From NCBI GenBank assembly GCA_024682655.1, contig JAIKYZ010000105.1:19650-83649 (forward strand): a stretch of 64,000 bases of DNA. Reading direction: 5' to 3'. The notes beneath the pieces were generated by a model, which worked only from the letters and a program-made list of their open reading frames with translations, was not told where the DNA came from and searched no databases. Made by a program: the position numbers and the translations under genes. Shown in pieces: positions 9,439 through 19,782 of this stretch; the first letter of the stretch is position 1, and each line of letters starts with the position of its first letter. The stretch comes from Treponema sp. (GTDB lineage Bacteria > Spirochaetota > Spirochaetia > Treponematales > Treponemataceae).

Positions 9439-11652
9439 TTATCGGGAAATATAATTCTGAAGGGCATCTTGCCTTGCCAGAAGAAGTAATTCCTGATCTT
9501 TAGATAAATCGGCAATATTAAATTCTAATTGTCCAGCTTGAAGGGTTCCGGTAATTTCGCCGGGACCTCTTGTTTTTAAATCCTGTTCTGCAATATAAAA
9601 ACCATCTGTACTTTGTCTAAGCACTTTCATTCTTTCTATTCCAGTTTGAGTAAGGTTCTGGCTGTAGATTAAAAAACAGTAAGATTGCTGACTTCCTCTT
9701 CCAACTCTACCTCGCAGCTGATGTAATTGAGCCATTCCAAAACGGTCTGCTTGTTCTATAACCATACAAGTTGCATTTGGAACATCTATGCCTACTTCAA
9801 TTACAGTGGTAGCGGCCAGAATATTTATTTTCCCATCTCTAAAATCCCTGAAAATTCTTTCCTGTTCTTCTTCCGGTATTTTTGAGTGAACTAGGGCACA
9901 ATTGTACTGGGGGAAAATATGCTTGGACAGTTTGTCGAAGGCGAGCTGGGCGGATTTCAACTGAAGAGTTGTATTTTCGCTGTTGATTGAAGGATAGACA
10001 AAATATGCCTGTCTTCCCTTTGCTAATTCCTTGCGAACTTCCTCGTAGGCATTAATTTCATTTCCTTCTTTTACAAGATAGGTTGTAATTGCTTTTCTTC
10101 CTTCCGGCATTGTTTTAATTGTAGAAAGATCTAAATCTCCAAAAACCGTTAAGGCCAAACTCTGAGGAATTGGTGTTGCACTCATCATTAAAAGATGGGG
10201 TTCAAAAGAAACTCCGTTTATTGTTTTTCTTCCTTTTTCCAAAATTGCCTGTCTTTGTAAAACTCCAAAACGGTGCTGTTCATCAATAACTGCCAGTTGT
10301 AAATCTTTGTAAATTGTATTTGAAGAAAATAAAGCGTGGGTTCCAATTATAATATCAATCTGACCTTCTTTAAGGGCTTTTAAAATCTGATTTCTTCCGG
10401 CGGCTTTAACATTTCCGGTCAAAAAGGCAACTCTTATTCCCAAAAAATCAAGGAGACGGGCAGTAGTTTCTGCATGCTGGCTGGCAAGTAATTCTGTTGG
10501 GGCCATAAAAGCACATTGCCCCTTCCAGCTGATTACTCTAAGACAGATAAATAAAGAGACCAGGGTTTTTCCACAACCTACGTCCCCTTGTAATAATCTT
10601 GCCATACTAAAAGGTATTTTCTTTGGCATAGGAATACCTCTTTCGGCTTGATTCTGTAATCTTGCTCTTTCTTCGTAACCTTTATCAATATCACTGTCCA
10701 TCTGATAGATTACTGTCATCTGGTCTGGGGTTAATTTATAGGGCAGTTGATGTAAAAACTGTTTTTGCAAAGGGGACAGGGATTCTTCAAAAACTTCTTC
10801 TTTTACTTTTGGTTCAAGTTTTGAAGTAATATCTGAAACTGCATTTTCTAATTCTGGTAAAGTTCCCTTGTGTTTATAGGCCCTGTCAATTACTGTTTTT
10901 TGGAATAAATAAAGTTCTTCATAAGCTAAAGTTTTACGGGCAAGTTCTGCTTCTTCAAGACTTTGAGGATTATGAATCATTTTTATAGCATCAATTTTGT
11001 GGATTAGATTTCTTTCTTCCAGGAGATTTTGCGGAATTTCATCCTCCAAGCCATAAGTGTACTGTTTGATTGCATTATTTATGGCCTTAATTAAAACTTT
11101 TTGAGTTAAGCCTTCGGTTAGAGGATAGACTGGAAATATTTTATTGTCCGGTGGATTGATTTTTGCCAGAGCGGAATAATCAACCTGGCCTGTTACTTTA
11201 TCAATCAAATCTGGTAATTCAACTTTAGAAGCTTCAAAACTTGTACTTTGCAGGCAATTATATTTAATTCCAAAAGTTCCATGCAGGGAAATAAAAGTTC
11301 CCGGGGGCAGGGAATTTTCTAAAAAGCCCCGCCTGAAACAGATTAATTCTGCATTTGCTGTCCCGTCGTTTACTATGATTTTCAGGGTTTTCATATTTCC
11401 GTAGCCAAACCATTCGTGGCGCAAAACATAGGCTAGGGTGTGAATTTTTGGGTTAATTTCAAACTGGCTCAAAGAAACTCTTTTTGTTCTGTCTTCGTAA
11501 TCGCGGGGAAAATAGCTTAATAAATCTCCTACGGTGAAGATATTAATTTTTGCGAGAGTTTTTGTTAATGCGGGGCCAAGGCCTGTTAATGAAGAAACAG
11601 GCGCATTTATTTCATTTAATTTCACTTTTATTAGAATGGAATCTTTAAACAA
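9439..11652 (-). CDS. recG: ATP-dependent DNA helicase RecG
   Basis: LTPDQMTVIYQMDSDI, LLQGDVGCGKT, IDEQHRFGVLQRQ, MSATPIPQSLALTVFGDLDLSTI, QLRGRVGRG. Confidence 0.95.
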   Translation of the reverse strand: MFKDSILIKVKLNEINAPVSSLTGLGPALTKTLAKINIFTVGDLLSYFPRDYEDRTKRVSLSQFEINPKIHTLAYVLRHEWFGYGNMKTLKIIVNDGTANAELICFRRGFLENSLPPGTFISLHGTFGIKYNCLQSTSFEASKVELPDLIDKVTGQVDYSALAKINPPDNKIFPVYPLTEGLTQKVLIKAINNAIKQYTYGLEDEIPQNLLEERNLIHKIDAIKMIHNPQSLEEAELARKTLAYEELYLFQKTVIDRAYKHKGTLPELENAVSDITSKLEPKVKEEVFEESLSPLQKQFLHQLPYKLTPDQMTVIYQMDSDIDKGYEERARLQNQAERGIPMPKKIPFSMARLLQGDVGCGKTLVSLFICLRVISWKGQCAFMAPTELLASQHAETTARLLDFLGIRVAFLTGNVKAAGRNQILKALKEGQIDIIIGTHALFSSNTIYKDLQLAVIDEQHRFGVLQRQAILEKGRKTINGVSFEPHLLMMSATPIPQSLALTVFGDLDLSTIKTMPEGRKAITTYLVKEGNEINAYEEVRKELAKGRQAYFVYPSINSENTTLQLKSAQLAFDKLSKHIFPQYNCALVHSKIPEEEQERIFRDFRDGKINILAATTVIEVGIDVPNATCMVIEQADRFGMAQLHQLRGRVGRGSQQSYCFLIYSQNLTQTGIERMKVLRQSTDGFYIAEQDLKTRGPGEITGTLQAGQLEFNIADLSKDQELLLLARQDALQNYISR

Positions 11653-12221
11653 AGTCCCATAAGAATTCTAAGAAGCTGGGAACTGACAATTAAAACCAGA
11701 AGAAGGGTAATCCAGGAAATCAAAAGGGAAGTCTGGTAAGATAAATACTTTCTGGCGATTATTCCCGAAATCTTTCTGCTTATATTAGTCAAAAATGAAT
11801 CTATCTGATACCAGATTGAATTGGAATTTGTCTGGCCGTGATTTACCAAAAGTACAATCCATCTAATCAGCATCAAAAGAAAGAGCATTCCAAGTACAAA
11901 AGATAAAATGCTTTGTACCATGCTTAAAATCATAGCAAGAATTGAACCAAAGGTTACTTTTACCGAACCAGATATTCCACCCAGAATTGAAGATAAAATC
12001 GAAAGTAAACCGATTGAAATTACCGGAGAAAAATCCAGATTTCTGATTCTGAACCATCCGCGGTTGGAAAAAAGATTCATGTAAGGATCACAAATGCTGG
12101 AAATAAATCTTCCAAACTTTGTAAATTTTGAACCTGGAATCCAGGTAAGCATTATATTTATAAAACAAAGAATTGTATAAATAATAACTAAAAGTGACAG
12201 TATGCTAAGTGCAATTTTCAT
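11631..12221 (-). CDS. YggT family membrane protein
   Basis: Two hydrophobic repeats: FINIMLTWIPGSKFTKFGRFISSICDPYMNLF and a degenerate second copy. Confidence 0.75.
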   Translation of the reverse strand: MKIALSILSLLVIIYTILCFINIMLTWIPGSKFTKFGRFISSICDPYMNLFSNRGWFRIRNLDFSPVISIGLLSILSSILGGISGSVKVTFGSILAMILSMVQSILSFVLGMLFLLMLIRWIVLLVNHGQTNSNSIWYQIDSFLTNISRKISGIIARKYLSYQTSLLISWITLLLVLIVSSQLLRILMGLCLKIPF

Positions 12222-12230
12222 ATAAAACTC

Positions 12231-15200
12231 CTATTCGGTCCAAACTTCCTTTACAAATGGTAAGTCTTTTATATGCTTTGTAATTTCATCCGAAGTGGCG
12301 ACTCTCATTTGTTCATTTGCCTTAATGACAAAAGGATTATTTCCTGTATCTATATGAAAATATACTGAACATGACCCTGAATTATCAAATAAAAAATCTT
12401 TTAAATCTGAAAGATCTGCTTCTTTATTAAAAAATGGAGTTAATTGGATATGTAAAGAATTAGCAGAGTGATTTTCCAGCTGATTTGGATCTAAAACTTC
12501 ATTTACAATTAAAGAAGGTTTTTCCCTGCTGCCATCAACTCTACCTTTGAAGGCATAGACTTCCCCGGTTTTTAACTGAGCTTTTAAATTTGCCCATTGC
12601 TGGGTAAAGAAGGTACAGTCAATTTGACCTTCAATATCGGAAAGTCTTCCAAAAGCCATAAAATCGCCTTTTTTATTTCTGATTTCTTTAAGCTCGCTTA
12701 ACATTCCAAGGGCAATATATTCTTTTCCATAATTTTTTAACTGCCAGTATTTTGCTCCACTTGCGGCCATTTGTTTTTTCTGAGCTTCTTCTTCGGCGCC
12801 AATTCTATCAATTGTTGAAGATTTAACTGTTACGGCTCTTTCTATTGCTTTGCGGTAGTCATCAAGAGGATGGCCACTTACATAGATTCCGATACAATCT
12901 TTTTCCATGTTTAATTTTTCCATGGTTGGTAAATCATCTACAATTGTGTATTTAAAATCTGGGAAGGCCTTTTCTTCTTCGGTTAAATCTCCAAAAAGAT
13001 CTCCCTGACCTTTCATCTTATCTGCAAGTTCTGACATTGCAAAATCAATTGCGTTTTCCATATTGGCAAGTAAAGTTGGGCGGTTAAGATTCTGGCCACT
13101 TTCTTCTCCACAGTGGTCAAAACCACCGGTTTTAATTAAAACTTCGACAGCCTTTTTGTTTACGGCAACTCTTTCATGACCTTCTTCGTCCTTTTCAATT
13201 CTTGTACAGGCACGTTTTATAAAGTCCATGAAATTTTTATAAGGACCATTTTCTTCTCTTTCGTTTACAATTGTCTGGGCTGCAGATTCTCCCATACCCT
13301 TGATACCTTTAAGACCAAAAACAATTCTTCCGTCTACAACATCAAAAATAACGTCTGAACGGTTTACATCTGGAGGATCAACTGCAACTCCCATTGCACG
13401 GGCTTCTTCAATATAGGCAGGTAATCCATCTGTTGAAGTAATTTCATTTGTTAAGTTTGCTGCCATAAATTCTGCAGGATAATGAGCTTTGAGCCATCCT
13501 GTTCTATAGGCCAGAACTGAATAGGCTGCGGCGTGCGATTTATTAAATCCGTATCCGGCAAAAGGAACCATGATATCAAAGATTTTAGAAGCGTGTTCTT
13601 CTGTGTGACCATTTTTAAGGGCACCGGCAATAAACTCTTCCTTTTTCTTCATAAGGACATCAAGTTTTTTCTTACCCATGGCACGACGAAGCATATCGGC
13701 ACCACCAAGGGAGAAGCCGGAAATAATCTGGGCAACTTTCATTACCTGTTCCTGATAAACCATTACACCGTAAGTTTCTTTTAATAAGCCTTCAAGACTA
13801 GGATCTGGATATTCAATAGTTTCTGGTTTCCATTTACCATCCATGTATTTTGGAATGTAATCCATAGGACCTGGACGATACAAAGCATTTAATGCAACCA
13901 AATCTTCAAGTTTTTCTGGCTGGAATTCACGGAGAATCTTCTGCATACCTGGCGATTCAAACTGGAAAACGGCAACTGAATCTCCTCTTTTAAATAAATC
14001 AAAGGTTTTTTCATCAGTTTCGCTTACCTGATCGGTATGGAATTCTGGTTCACCGGGTTTTCTGTGTTTATTGATAATATCTTCTGCGTAACGTATTAAG
14101 GAAAGTGTTTTTAAACCTAAATAGTCGAATTTTACAAGACCGCAAGGTTCAATAATATCCATTGTGTATTGAACGGCAACTTCTCCAGTTTTAGCATCTT
14201 TGTAAACAGGTGCCCAATTTGGAAGAGGAGTTAAACCAATTACCATTCCCGAAGCATGAAGACCGGTATTTCTTTTTACCCCTTCAAGTTTAAAGGCCAG
14301 TTCAAATAATTCCTGGTAGCGGGGATCATCCTTGTAAGGAATTAACTGACCGCCATCTGGGAATTTTTCTGTTGGTTCAGAAAAAGCATCTTTTAATTTT
14401 GCCTTAGCATTATCTGGAATACATTTTTTCAACATATTAACTTCAGATAAAGGAATTCCTAAGATTCGGCCAACATCGGCAATACAGTTTTTAGGTTTAA
14501 GGGTACCAAAAGTTACAATATGTCCAACGTTTGCGTCCCCATACAAATCTCTTGTGTGCTGGATGATTTCCTGTCTAAAGTCGAAATCCATATCTACGTC
14601 AAAATCAGGCATAGATACACGTTCAGGATTTAAGAATCGTTCAAAGATAAGTCCAAATCTAAATGGATCAATATCTGTAATTGTCATTGCATAGGCAACC
14701 AGGGAACCGGCACCAGAACCTCGACCAGGTCCAATTGGAATGTAATGTTTTTTACACTGGTGAACCGGGTCGTAAAGAGATTTAGACCAGTTGATAAATT
14801 CCCAAACGATAAGGAAGTAGCCCGAAAATCCCATGGAGAAGATTGTATTTAATTCGTAATCGGCTCTTTGACGGATTTCTGGAGTTATTTCCTTGTAACG
14901 TTTTTTAAGACCTTCTTCTACAATATATTTTACATAATCATTTTGATCTGACTGATAATCGTCTCCGTGAGTCTGGAATTCTTTTGGAAGTTCAAAACGT
15001 GGAAGACATTCTTTTAATTCTGGAGTTGTATATTGTTTGATTGTAAGATTACACATATTTGCAATCTTAATTGTATTGTCGTAGGCTTCTGGGCATTGTG
15101 GGAAAAGCTGACGCATTTCTTCTTCTGTTTTAAAGTACCAGTTGTCTAAATCAAGCTCTCCGCCCATTTTTTGATGTTTATCGTGAAGAAGATTTTTAAA

Positions 15201-15959
15201 TCCAATACATCTAAGGGCATCCTGGGCCTTTGCATCATCTTTTTCTACATAGTGAATATCATTTGTAACAACAAGAGGAATATTTAACTTGTGGGCCAGA
15301 TTAATCATTTTTTCGGCAACGATTTTCTGATCTGGAATTCCGTGGTCTTGAAGTTCAATGTAATAATGATCAGGTCCAAAAAGTTTTGAATATTTTAAGG
15401 CTAATTCTTCTGCCTCCTGATCCTTGCCGGCCAGTAAAAGTTGAGGAAGTTCTCCTTGAATACAGGCCGAAAGACAGATAATTCCTTCATGATATTGTTC
15501 CAGAAGTTCCCAGTCTATTCTTGGTTTTCCGTGGTAAAGGGCATTTTCGTCGCAGAAAGAACGGCTTGAAAGCCAGCACATATTTTCGTAACCCTTTTGA
15601 TTTTCGCAAAGAAGAATAAGGTGGAAGTAATGGGCTTTACGCGTTCCATCTTCCCCTTTGTGGGTGTAAGGAACATCATTTTTTTCGTAGTGACTTCCGT
15701 AGGCAACGTAAAATTCTTCACCTACGATTGGATTAATTCCATTAACATGGCAGAGTTTTTCAAAATTCAGGGCACCAAACATATTTCCGTGATCGGTTAA
15801 TGCAAGAGCAGGCATATTCAGCGCTTTAGCCTTTGCTACAAGTTTGTCCAAAGTTGCACAGGAATCCAGAAGGGAATAATCTGAGTGGACGTGTAAATGT
15901 ACAAAGTTTGCTACAGGTGTGCCTTCAGGTGCGGGCGGAAATTCGTGGTAATCTGCCAT
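12231..15959 (-). CDS. dnaE: DNA polymerase III subunit alpha
   Basis: PHP domain FVHLHVHSDYSLLDS; GPGRGSGAGSLVAYAM; PDFDVDMDFDFRQE; full-length 1242 aa. Confidence 0.97.
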   Translation of the reverse strand: MADYHEFPPAPEGTPVANFVHLHVHSDYSLLDSCATLDKLVAKAKALNMPALALTDHGNMFGALNFEKLCHVNGINPIVGEEFYVAYGSHYEKNDVPYTHKGEDGTRKAHYFHLILLCENQKGYENMCWLSSRSFCDENALYHGKPRIDWELLEQYHEGIICLSACIQGELPQLLLAGKDQEAEELALKYSKLFGPDHYYIELQDHGIPDQKIVAEKMINLAHKLNIPLVVTNDIHYVEKDDAKAQDALRCIGFKNLLHDKHQKMGGELDLDNWYFKTEEEMRQLFPQCPEAYDNTIKIANMCNLTIKQYTTPELKECLPRFELPKEFQTHGDDYQSDQNDYVKYIVEEGLKKRYKEITPEIRQRADYELNTIFSMGFSGYFLIVWEFINWSKSLYDPVHQCKKHYIPIGPGRGSGAGSLVAYAMTITDIDPFRFGLIFERFLNPERVSMPDFDVDMDFDFRQEIIQHTRDLYGDANVGHIVTFGTLKPKNCIADVGRILGIPLSEVNMLKKCIPDNAKAKLKDAFSEPTEKFPDGGQLIPYKDDPRYQELFELAFKLEGVKRNTGLHASGMVIGLTPLPNWAPVYKDAKTGEVAVQYTMDIIEPCGLVKFDYLGLKTLSLIRYAEDIINKHRKPGEPEFHTDQVSETDEKTFDLFKRGDSVAVFQFESPGMQKILREFQPEKLEDLVALNALYRPGPMDYIPKYMDGKWKPETIEYPDPSLEGLLKETYGVMVYQEQVMKVAQIISGFSLGGADMLRRAMGKKKLDVLMKKKEEFIAGALKNGHTEEHASKIFDIMVPFAGYGFNKSHAAAYSVLAYRTGWLKAHYPAEFMAANLTNEITSTDGLPAYIEEARAMGVAVDPPDVNRSDVIFDVVDGRIVFGLKGIKGMGESAAQTIVNEREENGPYKNFMDFIKRACTRIEKDEEGHERVAVNKKAVEVLIKTGGFDHCGEESGQNLNRPTLLANMENAIDFAMSELADKMKGQGDLFGDLTEEEKAFPDFKYTIVDDLPTMEKLNMEKDCIGIYVSGHPLDDYRKAIERAVTVKSSTIDRIGAEEEAQKKQMAASGAKYWQLKNYGKEYIALGMLSELKEIRNKKGDFMAFGRLSDIEGQIDCTFFTQQWANLKAQLKTGEVYAFKGRVDGSREKPSLIVNEVLDPNQLENHSANSLHIQLTPFFNKEADLSDLKDFLFDNSGSCSVYFHIDTGNNPFVIKANEQMRVATSDEITKHIKDLPFVKEVWTE

Positions 15960-16021
15960 TAATAAAACCTCCAGAGTATTTTATCATTATAACATATATC
16001 AATTTTTTCTTTTATACACTT

Positions 16022-16900
16022 CTAATTAAAAGTTCTGAAAAAATCACATTCATCATCGTTGCAGTTTTTTGCAATTTCTAATTTTTGATTTAAATGAAAA
16101 ACGTGACAGGCTTGCAAATCCTCTTTGCTACCGTATATTTTTAATTTAGTAAGAATTTCTTTTGATGCCAAAAAATCAGAGAAAATTTTTGCCTGGTCCA
16201 AAAGAAAATCATTTGGAGCGGAAGTTATAAAAGTTGGAGGGAAATCTTTGCTGATATAGTTTTTAATTTCCTTTTCTTTTTGAATTGAATTTTTAACTGA
16301 ACCAAAATAGGCTTTTCCTAAAATTGGATTTTTATCATTATCAATATTGTAAAGTCCACAGTTGAGGGCTATGGCCTTAGGTTTGACGGCTGGGACCTTA
16401 AAATTATATAAGCCTGCATAATCAGGATTTGTAAGGATTGTAGAATAAAAATAGGCAAGGTGAGCTCCGGCGCTGTCTCCTACAAAGAATAATCTTTCCA
16501 AATCTATATTATATTTTGGGGCGTTTTCTTTTAACCAGCTCATCATAAGGTTGCAGTCTTCCAGATGTTTAGGATAGCGATTTTCGGGGCTTAATCTGTA
16601 GTTAAAATTGATAACTGCAAAATCTCTGCCCGCTAAATCTGCGGCGTAAAATTGATAAGTTTCTTTTGTGCCGTAAAAAAATCCTCCGCCATGAAAACTA
16701 ACAATGCAGGCTAGAGGGGAATCGGCATTTTTTGGAAGATTTATATCAAGAAGATTCCATTTTTTGTTCGGTCCGTAGGAAATATCTTTAATTAACTGAA
16801 TATTTTGAGGGATTGTAAAGGATTTATCTCTGTTATAATCATTAATAGCCCAGTTTTTTCTATATTTATTTGCGATGATTTTTAAAATTGGATTAGTCAT
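16022..16900 (-). CDS. Alpha/beta hydrolase (HSL-like esterase/lipase)
   Basis: VSFHGGGFFYGTKE oxyanion motif and GDSAGAHLAY nucleophile elbow. Confidence 0.9.
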   Translation of the reverse strand: MTNPILKIIANKYRKNWAINDYNRDKSFTIPQNIQLIKDISYGPNKKWNLLDINLPKNADSPLACIVSFHGGGFFYGTKETYQFYAADLAGRDFAVINFNYRLSPENRYPKHLEDCNLMMSWLKENAPKYNIDLERLFFVGDSAGAHLAYFYSTILTNPDYAGLYNFKVPAVKPKAIALNCGLYNIDNDKNPILGKAYFGSVKNSIQKEKEIKNYISKDFPPTFITSAPNDFLLDQAKIFSDFLASKEILTKLKIYGSKEDLQACHVFHLNQKLEIAKNCNDDECDFFRTFN

Positions 16901-17013
16901 AAATCTATTATATCATGTTTTTCTACCATTTATTGTATAAATAAGGGCTTTTCATTAAAATAATAAATTGTATCCCGTCACAAGGGACTAATTATCTCAT
17001 TAATATCGAGGAA

Positions 17014-18597
17014 ATGATGGAAAACATCAAAGAAGTTCGCGTTAGATACGCACCATCACCAACAGGAATGCAGCACATTGGTGGTGTTAGAACAGCATTA
17101 TTTAATTATCTTTATGCACGCTCAAAGGGTGGAAAATTTATTCTTCGTTTGGAAGATACAGACCGTACCCGTTATGATGAAAAATATGTAAAGAACCTTT
17201 ACGACACAATGGCCTGGTTGGGAATTGACTGGGATGAAGGTGGAGATAAGGGCGGAGAATATGGTCCTTATGTTCAGTCAGAACGTTTTGAACTTTACAA
17301 AAAATATGCAGAAGAATTAATCAAAAACGGAGAAGCTTACTATTGTTTCTGTGATGCAGAAAGACTTGAACGCATCCGTAAGATTCAGACAGAAAATAAA
17401 ATGGCTCCAGGTTATGATAGAAACTGCCGTCATCTTACTCCAGAAGAAGTTCAGGAAAAATTGGCAGCAGGAGTACCACACGTAATCCGTCTTAAAGTTC
17501 CAATGGAAGGAACAACAAAATTCCACGATCACATTCTTGGCGATATTGAATGGAAAAATGAAGATATTTCTCCAGACCCAGTTTTACTTAAATCTGACGG
17601 TTTCCCAACTTATCACCTTGCAAATATTGTAGATGATCACTTTATGAAGATTTCTCATGTAATGCGCGCTCAGGAGTGGATTCCTTCTACACCTTTACAT
17701 GTTCAGATGTATCGTTCTTTTGGTTGGGAACATCCTGAATTCTGTCACTTACCAATGGTAAATGGTTCAGATGGAAAGAAACTTTCAAAACGTCATGGTT
17801 CAACTTCAGTAAATGAATTCCGTGCCAGAGGATATTTACCACAGGCTATCGTAAATTATGTAGCTATGTTGGGATGTTCTTACGAAGAAGGAAAAGAATT
17901 CTACACTTTGGAAGAACTTGCTAAGGCATTTAAACTTGAACATTTGAACAAGGCTCCAGCCGTATTTGATTACAAAAAACTTGAATATTATAACGCAAAC
18001 TATATCCGTCAGCTTTCTACAGAAGAATTGTATAAGTGGACTCTTCCATTTATTACAGGAACTGGAGATGCTACTTTGGAAATCAACCCAGAAAATCCAC
18101 AGCCAAAACCAAATGTTGGCCCAGAATTTTCAGGAGTTGCACTTGGCGAAGACGGCAGACCATACTGCGTAGACAAGTCAATGAACATGAGTACAGAAGA
18201 TGTAGAAAAAACACTTATGGGACTTATGCCTTTGATTCAGGAACGCCTAAAGTTCTTAACCGAAGCCGCCGAAATGGTACACTTCATGTTCACCGAACCA
18301 GCCGTTCCACCAGCCGACCAAATCATCCCAAAACGCATCGACGCCGCAAAAACTAAGGAAGTTTTGGAAGCCGCTAAAGACTTTGTAAAACAGTGCTTCA
18401 AATTAGACCACGAAGCCGCCGAAGAACTAGCCAAATCCAAAGCCGAATCTCTTGGAATTAAGTTAGGTGATTTTATGATGCCTATTAGAATGGCTGTTAC
18501 TGGTTCTAGAGTTTCACCTCCACTTATTGGATCAATTCTGGTACTTGGAGAAGAAAGATCATTGGCAAGAATTGAGAAGACTTTAGCAACCCTGTAG
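17014..18597 (+). CDS. gltX: Glutamyl-tRNA synthetase
   Basis: RYAPSPTGMQHIGGVRTALFNYL (HIGH region), KLSKRHG (KMSKS-like). Confidence 0.97.
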   Translation: MMENIKEVRVRYAPSPTGMQHIGGVRTALFNYLYARSKGGKFILRLEDTDRTRYDEKYVKNLYDTMAWLGIDWDEGGDKGGEYGPYVQSERFELYKKYAEELIKNGEAYYCFCDAERLERIRKIQTENKMAPGYDRNCRHLTPEEVQEKLAAGVPHVIRLKVPMEGTTKFHDHILGDIEWKNEDISPDPVLLKSDGFPTYHLANIVDDHFMKISHVMRAQEWIPSTPLHVQMYRSFGWEHPEFCHLPMVNGSDGKKLSKRHGSTSVNEFRARGYLPQAIVNYVAMLGCSYEEGKEFYTLEELAKAFKLEHLNKAPAVFDYKKLEYYNANYIRQLSTEELYKWTLPFITGTGDATLEINPENPQPKPNVGPEFSGVALGEDGRPYCVDKSMNMSTEDVEKTLMGLMPLIQERLKFLTEAAEMVHFMFTEPAVPPADQIIPKRIDAAKTKEVLEAAKDFVKQCFKLDHEAAEELAKSKAESLGIKLGDFMMPIRMAVTGSRVSPPLIGSILVLGEERSLARIEKTLATL

Positions 18598-18614
18598 AGT
18601 GGAGATTTCATGAC
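18477..18614 (+). repeat. gltX 3'-tail direct repeat, copy 1 (inside the functional ORF)
   Basis: 138 bp that recurs at 18682..18819. Confidence 0.95.
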
Positions 18615-18619
18615 GCACA

Positions 18620-18682
18620 CTGCGCGCGAGCGCAGCTATATAATAAATTTCCATAAAGCGCCCGACCTGCTTGTCAGGTCGG
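18620..18682. other. GC-rich hairpin spacer between the gltX tail repeats
   Basis: CTGCGC-GCGA-GCGCAG (18620..18635) and CCGACCTG-CTTGT-CAGGTCGG (18662..18682). Confidence 0.8.
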
Positions 18683-18819
18683 ATGCCTATTAGAATGGCT
18701 GTTACTGGTTCTAGAGTTTCCCCTCCACTTATCGGATCAATTTTGGTTCTTGGCGAGGAACGTTCTCTGGCAAGAATTGAGAAGACTTTAGCAACCCTGT
18801 AGAGCGGAGATTTTATGAC
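18682..18819 (+). pseudogene. Remnant gltX 3' tail, copy 2
   Basis: Encodes the same PIRMAVTGSRVSPPLIGSILVLGEERSLARIEKTLATL* with only synonymous changes; no upstream gene body; the terminator follows immediately. Confidence 0.9.
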
Positions 18820-18853
18820 AAAGGTGGTTCATTTTTGAACCGCCTTTTTTTTA
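18820..18853 (+). terminator. Rho-independent terminator after gltX copy 2
   Basis: AAAGGTGGTTC ... GAACCGCCTTTTTTTT. Confidence 0.85.
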
Positions 18854-18919
18854 TCCCGGGTGGATTAACTCTCTTTTTTTATAATATAATTTATCTAAAA
18901 TACTTATGGAGTTACTCTT

Positions 18920-19774
18920 ATGATTAAGAAACGCCCACTTGCCTTTTTGGTAATCCTTTTAGTTTATATTCTTGCTTCAATTTGTGGACTTTTTGCCTAC
19001 AATTTCTTTTCAGCTCCAGAGGGCCCGGCTCTTTCCTACCAGTTATCACTTTTTCTGGCCGATGTAATTGCCACTTTCCTTGTTTTTATTTTCAGCCTTA
19101 TTTTTAAAAACGCCTCAGTTTACGATCCCTATTGGAGTGTTCAGCCACCAGTAATACTTGCCTTTGCAATAATTAAAATAGGACAGGCAAATCTTCTGGG
19201 CTGGCTTTTATTTGCCGCTGTTTTATTCTGGGCCCTGCGCCTTACTGCAAACTGGGCTTATAATTTCAAGAGTTTTGAATATCAGGACTGGCGATATGTG
19301 ATGTTAAAAGAAAAATCAGGAATCTTTTATCCTTTGGTGAATTTTTTTGGAATTCATCTTTTTCCTACAATTGTTGTTTACCTTTGTGTTCTTCCTGCTT
19401 TTACAGCCCTTCACCAAAAAGCAGAATTTAAGCCACTTCTTTTGATTTTTATAATTCTTTCTTTCCTGTCGGCAATTGTACAGGGAATAGCAGATATTCA
19501 GATGCATAAATTCCGAAATTCCGGGGCTTCTGGCTTTAATCGTATTGGACTTTGGAAACATGGCCGTCATCCAAATTATGCCTGCGAAATTTTGATGTGG
19601 TGGGGAATTGGACTTGCTTCTGTAATTTCTCTGGGCGGTCAATATTGGCTTTTAGCAGGAGCCTTAATCAACACACTTATGTTTTTATTCATCAGTATCC
19701 CAATGGCCGAAAAACGTCAGTCCCGAAAAGCTGGTTTTGAAGAATATAAAAAGGAAACAAGAATCTTCTTCTAG
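18920..19774 (+). CDS. DUF1295 / steroid 5-alpha-reductase-like membrane protein
   Basis: SVYDPYWSVQPP and GLWKHGRHPNYACEILMWWGIGL are typical of the DUF1295 family. Confidence 0.88.
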   Translation: MIKKRPLAFLVILLVYILASICGLFAYNFFSAPEGPALSYQLSLFLADVIATFLVFIFSLIFKNASVYDPYWSVQPPVILAFAIIKIGQANLLGWLLFAAVLFWALRLTANWAYNFKSFEYQDWRYVMLKEKSGIFYPLVNFFGIHLFPTIVVYLCVLPAFTALHQKAEFKPLLLIFIILSFLSAIVQGIADIQMHKFRNSGASGFNRIGLWKHGRHPNYACEILMWWGIGLASVISLGGQYWLLAGALINTLMFLFISIPMAEKRQSRKAGFEEYKKETRIFF

Positions 19775-19782
19775 GAGTTTAT

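Noticed and set aside
18036-18620. Alternative-frame ORFs (106 aa plus, 127 aa minus) over the gltX 3' region
   Set aside because: Produced by the C-rich codon patch; composition is implausible and gltX is intact in its own frame.
18615-18682. Integron attC-like site in the gltX spacer
   Set aside because: Two GC-rich hairpins are present, but I could not identify the conserved attC core sites or any cassette ORF; a REP-like element is the simpler reading.
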